Shown piece by piece: positions 60,246 to 64,000 of a stretch of 64,000 bases of DNA; within the stretch, counting starts at the first letter, position 1, and each line of letters starts with the position of its first letter. Made by a program: the position numbers and the translations under genes. The notes beneath the pieces were generated by a model, which had not been told where the DNA came from, searched no databases, and worked only from the letters and a program-made list of their open reading frames with translations. Source of the DNA: Mycobacterium kansasii ATCC 12478 (GTDB lineage: Bacteria > Actinomycetota > Actinomycetes > Mycobacteriales > Mycobacteriaceae); assembly GCF_000157895.3 (NCBI RefSeq), contig NC_022654.1, positions 62,001-126,000 on the forward strand, written 5' to 3'.

Positions 60246-60641
60246 ATGTGCTACAACCGCATCGCGATCCTGGCTGATCTGCGTAACCAACTCGTCAACG
60301 GGACCTGCAACCCCAGCCGAGGCCTCGCCGAGCTCGCCGCCCCACTCCTGGTCGACGACAGCTATAAGACCCTGCTCTACAAGATCGCCGAGCGCCGGCC
60401 GCTACGGGCCGCACTGCTGTGGGGCCGTATCGGCGATCACCTCAGCGGACAGGCCCGAATCGAAGCCCTCACCCTGGCCGCTGCGTTCGCCCTCAAAGGT
60501 GGCAATCCCGGCATCGCGGCCACGATCATCACCCGCGTCGACGTCGCGGTCCGCCGCGAGCACACCGAGACGCCGGCAATGATCGAGATTCTCAAACTCG
60601 ACCACCGCATCCAAGCGCACCTGACCCACGTCGTCGCCTGA
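60246..60641 (+). CDS. DUF4192-like small protein behind RNA R2
   Basis: 131 aa. RPLRAALLWGRIGDHLSGQA then ALTLAAAFALKGGNPGIAAT resembles the C-terminal half of actinobacterial DUF4192 proteins (helical, function unknown). AGAACGGACA upstream. Confidence 0.65.
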   Translation: MCYNRIAILADLRNQLVNGTCNPSRGLAELAAPLLVDDSYKTLLYKIAERRPLRAALLWGRIGDHLSGQARIEALTLAAAFALKGGNPGIAATIITRVDVAVRREHTETPAMIEILKLDHRIQAHLTHVVA

Positions 60642-60670
60642 AACCACCTACCTCACACAAGGCATCCACC

Positions 60671-61084
60671 ATGAGTAATCACATCGAATGGGGCCACGCC
60701 GCGGACAGCCTCTACACCCTGCACCCGCGCGAGCGGGCAATCGAGAAATTCCACCCCGAGGACGAAGATGCAGTCAGCGGGCCCTTCGTCCTGGGACTGT
60801 GGAACGGAAACGGCGACGGTCTCGCCCTGCAAGGAAGTCGCCGCGAAATCCTCGACTACCTCGGCCACGTCATCGCGCACGTGCGCCGCGAAACCCATCC
60901 CCGCCTTGAGCTCGACCAGGCCCTCAAACGACTGCACACGCTGCGAGAAGAACGCAGCGCGGTCCTCGATCACGCTAACTACAGCACCTGCGACGTCGCT
61001 CGACTCGACGAAGCGGAAGTCGACCTGCTCAACGACGTCGCCGAGGCCGCCGCTGAAGTCAACGCCGAGCTGCACCCGTACTAA
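60671..61084 (+). CDS. Hypothetical protein
   Basis: 137 aa. Starts MSNHIEWGHAADSLYTLHPR; has an N-terminal alpha/beta part (VLGLWNGNGDGLALQGSR) and a C-terminal helical part (LDQALKRLHTLREERSAVLD). It is 29 bp after the DUF4192-like gene and shares its transcript. Unknown. Confidence 0.7.
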   Translation: MSNHIEWGHAADSLYTLHPRERAIEKFHPEDEDAVSGPFVLGLWNGNGDGLALQGSRREILDYLGHVIAHVRRETHPRLELDQALKRLHTLREERSAVLDHANYSTCDVARLDEAEVDLLNDVAEAAAEVNAELHPY

Positions 61085-61099
61085 CCCAAGGACCTCTCC

Positions 61100-61150
61100 G
61101 GGCCCGGCCGCCTCTCCCACCACGAGGGGTTGGCCGGGCCCCCCCTTTTT
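61100..61150 (+). terminator. Terminator T2
   Basis: GGGCCCGGCC (61100) with GGCCGGGCCC (61132), then CCCCTTTTT. Confidence 0.85.
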
Positions 61151-61193
61151 CTTCCAGCTCACACGGTGCCGGCGCGCCCCGCGCGACCGGACT

Positions 61194-61449
61194 GGCCACC
61201 TGCCGGTGGCCACCAAATCCGTAGCCCCTCACCCTTTTTAAGCCGTCAGCGGGGCGCTCATGGTAAGCGGGTGGGGACCCCGACCGGTCCACCCACGCCC
61301 ACACCGGGCCTCGCCGTGCCGAGTGACTGTTTTGGGTCCTAATGCCAGCTCGCCGAAGGGCGCTTCGCGCCGGCGAGCGCGGACCCAAAACCCGGCGAAC
61401 ACCCGCCGCGGGACTCGTCGGGGTGGACCGCCCACCCTCACCCGCTTAC
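61194..61449 (+). ncRNA. Structured RNA leader, family R, copy 3
   Basis: Nearly identical to copy 1 at an offset of 2208 bp (one extra T before the P1 region). All helices P1-P4 and the 5' hairpin are retained. It precedes the gene at 61507. Confidence 0.75.
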
Positions 61450-61506
61450 CCGCACCCCAGCGCTGACCAGCGCACCACATCACCATCCGAAACGGAGAAC
61501 ACACCA

Positions 61507-61869
61507 ATGACCACTATCAGCACCCCAGACCCATGGGCCATCACCGGCCCAGACGAAGCCCAAGCACTGTCCTCCCCCGAGACGTCAGCACACGACCCAC
61601 ACAGGCACGAGCGGCACCGTGAAGACGACCGAATGGCCGACGTCGACGAGCTTGCTGTCCTGCAAGTCGCCAACGACGGGTTACGCCTGCCGCTGCGCGG
61701 CAAAGACCGTGACGAAGCCGTGCGACGCATGTATGGCCGAATCGACCCAGAGCTCATCGCCTGGCGCCTTCACACAACCTCGCGGACCGTGGCACGCGTC
61801 GCCTCGCGACTCGGGTTGACCCAAGGCAACGCCAGCCGAAACGTGCACCGACAACTCGTCACAGCGTGA
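61507..61869 (+). CDS. Small protein with a helix-turn-helix-like C-terminus behind RNA R3
   Basis: 120 aa. The N-terminus is polar; the C-terminal ~60 residues (ELIAWRLHTTSRTVARVASR then LGLTQGNASRNVHRQL) have helix-turn-helix spacing. The 15 bases before the ATG are the same as those before the gene at 59299. Probably DNA-binding. Confidence 0.65.
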   Translation: MTTISTPDPWAITGPDEAQALSSPETSAHDPHRHERHREDDRMADVDELAVLQVANDGLRLPLRGKDRDEAVRRMYGRIDPELIAWRLHTTSRTVARVASRLGLTQGNASRNVHRQLVTA

Positions 61870-61890
61870 CAACGCCCTCACCACGAACTC

Positions 61891-61938
61891 GGGGCCCGGC
61901 CTGTTTCCGCATCACTCAGAAGCCGGCCGGGCTCTTTT
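61891..61938 (+). terminator. Terminator T3
   Basis: GGGGCCCGGCC (61891) with GGCCGGGC (61925), then TCTTTTC. Related in stem to T1/T2 but with a different loop. Confidence 0.8.
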
Positions 61939-61989
61939 CATCCCAACAACCCCACCCCTCAACCCGAAAAGACCAGGAGCACAACACCA

Positions 61990-62967
61990 ATGACTATCGA
62001 AATCACCCACACCGCCGCTGAAGGAACCCTCGTACACGGCACCGCCCGCGGAGACGGCACCAACACCATCCTCAAAGCCGCCGGATTCCGTTGGTTTCGC
62101 ACACTCGGTGTATGGGGTATCGCCGGCAGCCGCGATCGTCAACCCAACCGATACAAAATCGAGCGTGCCGCCGAATCGCTGCGCGCCGCCGGCCACACGG
62201 TAACTGTCGACGTCGACGACACTCATCGCCCCACAGCCGAGGCCGAAGCCGACCGCGCTCACCGCCAGGCGCAGCGCGCCGACGCCCTGGCCGCCAAAGC
62301 CGACCGCAAAGCCGCCGCCGCCTCGGCCGCCTGGGAATCCGAGCAGCGCGCCGTAGAGGCCCTGCCTCCCGGTGGAGAGCCGATCAAGATCGGCCATCAC
62401 AGCGAGAGCCGCCACCGTAACGCGATCACCCGCGCCCACGACGCAACCCGCCGCGCGATTGACGCGACCGATCTCGCCCACCAGGCACAGGGCCGCGCAC
62501 AGGCCGCCGCGACCACCACCGCTCACCGCTACAACCCGGTGACGGTGAAGAACCGCATCGAGAAGTTGGAAGCCGAGCAACGTGGCGATCAACGCATTCT
62601 CGATGGTTACCGTCGCGTCGTCGCGCGCACGGCCACCTACGAATACGTCGACGAGTTCGCCCCCGCCTCCGGGTCCTACCGTGAACAGGTGATCGCGCGC
62701 ATGGCCCAACGTGGCGATCAAATCGCCTACTGGAAAGCGGTTTACGCGGATCTGCAAGCATCCGGCGCCGCCAACCCGCACAGCCGCGACAGCATCACCA
62801 AAGGTGACCTCATCAAGTATCGCGGCCACTGGTACCCCGTGGTTCGGGTCAACTCCAAAACCGTGTCGGTCCGCCGGCACGAGCTGGCCTCGTGGACCGA
62901 CAGGATCGGCTACCACGAGATCTCCGGCCATCGCCCCGCCGGCGATACCACCATGACTGACGGATAA
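61990..62967 (+). CDS. DUF3560-type plasmid protein
   Basis: 325 aa. IKIGHHSESRHRNAITRAHD is the DUF3560 signature; before it lies a small alpha/beta domain (ILKAAGFRWFRTLGVWGIAG) and an Ala/Arg coiled coil. The C-terminal part (LIKYRGHWYPVVRVNSKTVS) is a small beta domain. DUF3560 proteins are common on actinobacterial plasmids; function unknown. It has no R-type leader. Confidence 0.85.
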   Translation: MTIEITHTAAEGTLVHGTARGDGTNTILKAAGFRWFRTLGVWGIAGSRDRQPNRYKIERAAESLRAAGHTVTVDVDDTHRPTAEAEADRAHRQAQRADALAAKADRKAAAASAAWESEQRAVEALPPGGEPIKIGHHSESRHRNAITRAHDATRRAIDATDLAHQAQGRAQAAATTTAHRYNPVTVKNRIEKLEAEQRGDQRILDGYRRVVARTATYEYVDEFAPASGSYREQVIARMAQRGDQIAYWKAVYADLQASGAANPHSRDSITKGDLIKYRGHWYPVVRVNSKTVSVRRHELASWTDRIGYHEISGHRPAGDTTMTDG

Positions 62968-62986
62968 CGGCATTCAGATCATTCCC

Positions 62987-63037
62987 GGGGCCCGGCCACT
63001 TCTCCCATCGTGAGGGGTTGGCCGGGCCCCCCTTTTT
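62987..63037 (+). terminator. Terminator T4
   Basis: GGGGCCCGGCC (62987) with GGCCGGGCCCC (63020), followed by CCTTTTTCTT. Confidence 0.85.
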
Positions 63038-63081
63038 CTTCCGGTCCGCTGAGGTGCCGGCGCGCCCCGCGCGACCGGACT

Positions 63082-63332
63082 GGCCACCTGGCGGTGGCCA
63101 CCAAATCCGTAGCCCCTCACCTTGTTTGCCGTCAGCTGGGGTCGCAGTCTAATCGGCCGGGGGCCCCGACCGGTCAACCCACGCCCACACCGAACTACGC
63201 AGGCCGAGTGACCTTTTCGGCCCTATGCCAGCTCGCCCCATGGCGCTTCGCGCCAGGCGAGCGCGGGCCGAAAACCCTGCTGCGTTCGGCGCGGGACTCT
63301 TCGGGGTTGACCGCCCACCCTCACCCGATTAG
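63082..63332 (+). ncRNA. Structured RNA leader, family R, copy 4
   Basis: Nearly identical to copy 2 (offset ~3144). P1 CTAATCGG (63149) pairs with CCGATTAG (63325); P2-P4 are the same. In the 5' hairpin the loop changes from TGCC to TGGC while the stem stays. It precedes the gene at 63389. Confidence 0.77.
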
Positions 63333-63388
63333 CCCACTCCCCCAGCGCTGACCGGCGCACCACTCACCGCACAGAACGGACAAACATC

Positions 63389-63850
63389 ATGGATCACGAA
63401 TTCGAGCTCGCCTTCAACCTCGTCGACGAGGCCGCAGGACGCATCCAGGACCAGCAGTACGGCATCACCCGAATTCTCTTTCACAACCACGGCGACATCG
63501 GGCTCACCACCGTGCATGACTACACCCGCGAAAGTGGGCACCGCCTGGTCCTGTTCGCCACCGATGCCCACGGTCAGATGGCCGCCGTCGAGGCGACCGC
63601 ACCTGACCTCAACACCGAGCCGCACACCCGAATCCTCAAGGTCCGCGCCAGTGAACTCACCTTTCACGCCGTCCCCGGCCACGACTGGTCCTACCGCGCC
63701 GCCCACGCCGGCCACACCTGCACTCTGACCGCCGGAATCGGCGACCAGCCGATGTGGACCGTCACCGTCGACAACCAACCCTCCGTCGTCCACGAGGACC
63801 TCGACACCGCCCTCGACCACATTGCCGCCGCCGCCCTGCTGGCGGCCTAA
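63389..63850 (+). CDS. Hypothetical protein behind RNA R4
   Basis: 153 aa. The sequence has strands (YGITRILFHNHGDIGLTTVH, then HRLVLFATDAHGQMAAVEAT) and a helical end (LDTALDHIAAAALLAA). No family recognised. Same start context (ACGGACAAACATC) as the gene at 60246. Confidence 0.68.
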   Translation: MDHEFELAFNLVDEAAGRIQDQQYGITRILFHNHGDIGLTTVHDYTRESGHRLVLFATDAHGQMAAVEATAPDLNTEPHTRILKVRASELTFHAVPGHDWSYRAAHAGHTCTLTAGIGDQPMWTVTVDNQPSVVHEDLDTALDHIAAAALLAA

Positions 63851-63860
63851 CCCCACTTTC

Positions 63861-63901
63861 GCGGCCGGGCCAGCGTCACACGTGAACGTCGGCCCGGCCG
63901 C
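63861..63901 (+). terminator. GC-rich stem after the last complete gene
   Basis: GCGGCCGGGCC (63861) pairs with GGCCCGGCCGC (63891). No T-run follows, so it is a weaker terminator candidate than T1-T4. Confidence 0.55.
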
Positions 63902-63932
63902 GTACCATCCCGACCAGAAAGGACTGATCGAC

Positions 63933-64000
63933 ATGACCGACATCGACTACTGCCAAGGCTGGTACTTCATTGACCCCGCCGACGGCAAGCGCCGCAAGAT
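63933..64000 (+). CDS. Start of a gene cut by the window edge
   Basis: ATG with AGAAAGGA upstream opens a frame MTDIDYCQGWYFIDPADGKR that continues past the window. Too short to identify. Confidence 0.5.
   Translation, partial: MTDIDYCQGWYFIDPADGKRRK

Noticed and set aside
58987..63332. Family R segments as insertion sequences or MITEs
   Set aside because: No target duplications or terminal inverted repeats at their edges; the conserved part continues to the ribosome-binding site and the pairing is nested with compensatory changes.
1..64000. tRNA, rRNA or tmRNA genes
   Set aside because: No cloverleaf-type sequences or rRNA segments were noticed on either strand, although I could not run a dedicated search.

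Overview
The window is high-GC actinobacterial DNA and most likely part of a large conjugative-type plasmid of a slow-growing Mycobacterium. The evidence is a type VII secretion (ESX) locus whose small Esx substrates look almost identical to the EsxM/EsxN pair of ESX-5, PE and PPE genes, a ParA/RHH partition module with tandem repeats, several toxin-antitoxin pairs, two ParB-like proteins, a WhiB regulator, a DUF2637 membrane protein and many small plasmid-type genes with no chromosomal housekeeping context. No rRNA, tRNA or CRISPR array was seen. Conjugation genes (relaxase, type IV secretion) are not in the window.

Layout. 1-12.2 kb, minus strand: ESX core in the order eccB-eccC-PE-PPE-esxM-esxN-espG-espI-eccD, with eccD running off the left edge. 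12.2-15.4 kb: three paralogous secreted-effector genes sharing an N-terminal domain with exchanged C-terminal modules (NlpC/P60, lysozyme-like, unknown); two share a 621-bp nearly identical repeat. 15.5-20.5 kb: vapBC, then an IS256-family element and an IS607-family element lodged in debris of an ESX-associated gene and a second vapC. 20.5-24.6 kb: further ESX-associated genes. 24.6-35.5 kb: accessory genes (Cys/His/Asp hydrolase-like paralogues around an AbiEii-like nucleotidyltransferase, parDE, a divergent XRE/WhiB pair with palindromic operators, an eight-repeat helicase-associated-domain protein, a possible replication initiator). 35.5-39.9 kb: a second ESX substrate cluster (EspL-, EspB-, EspC-like).

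39.9-45.5 kb is plasmid maintenance: DUF2637 protein, two arrays of 12-bp tandem repeats, parA-parB, a YefM/YoeB pair and a long coiled-coil protein. 46-51 kb holds a tyrosine recombinase and a large ParB-domain protein flanked by two long rod-shaped structured RNAs. 51.0-56.1 kb is a Tn554-like element (three recombinase genes plus a PAS protein) that has split a nrdH glutaredoxin gene. 56.3-64 kb is a run of small plasmid genes, a primase-like TOPRIM protein and a secreted serine protease; in its last 5 kb four copies of a ~250-nt structured RNA with compensatory base changes each precede a gene, and most genes end in a near-identical GC-rich terminator.

How it works together: the ESX core would export the Esx, PE/PPE and Esp-like proteins and the peptidoglycan-active effectors encoded beside it, while the right half maintains, resolves and replicates the plasmid. 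The strongest candidates for something undescribed are the two families of structured RNA leaders (48-50 kb and 59-63 kb) and the 12-bp repeat arrays beside parA.
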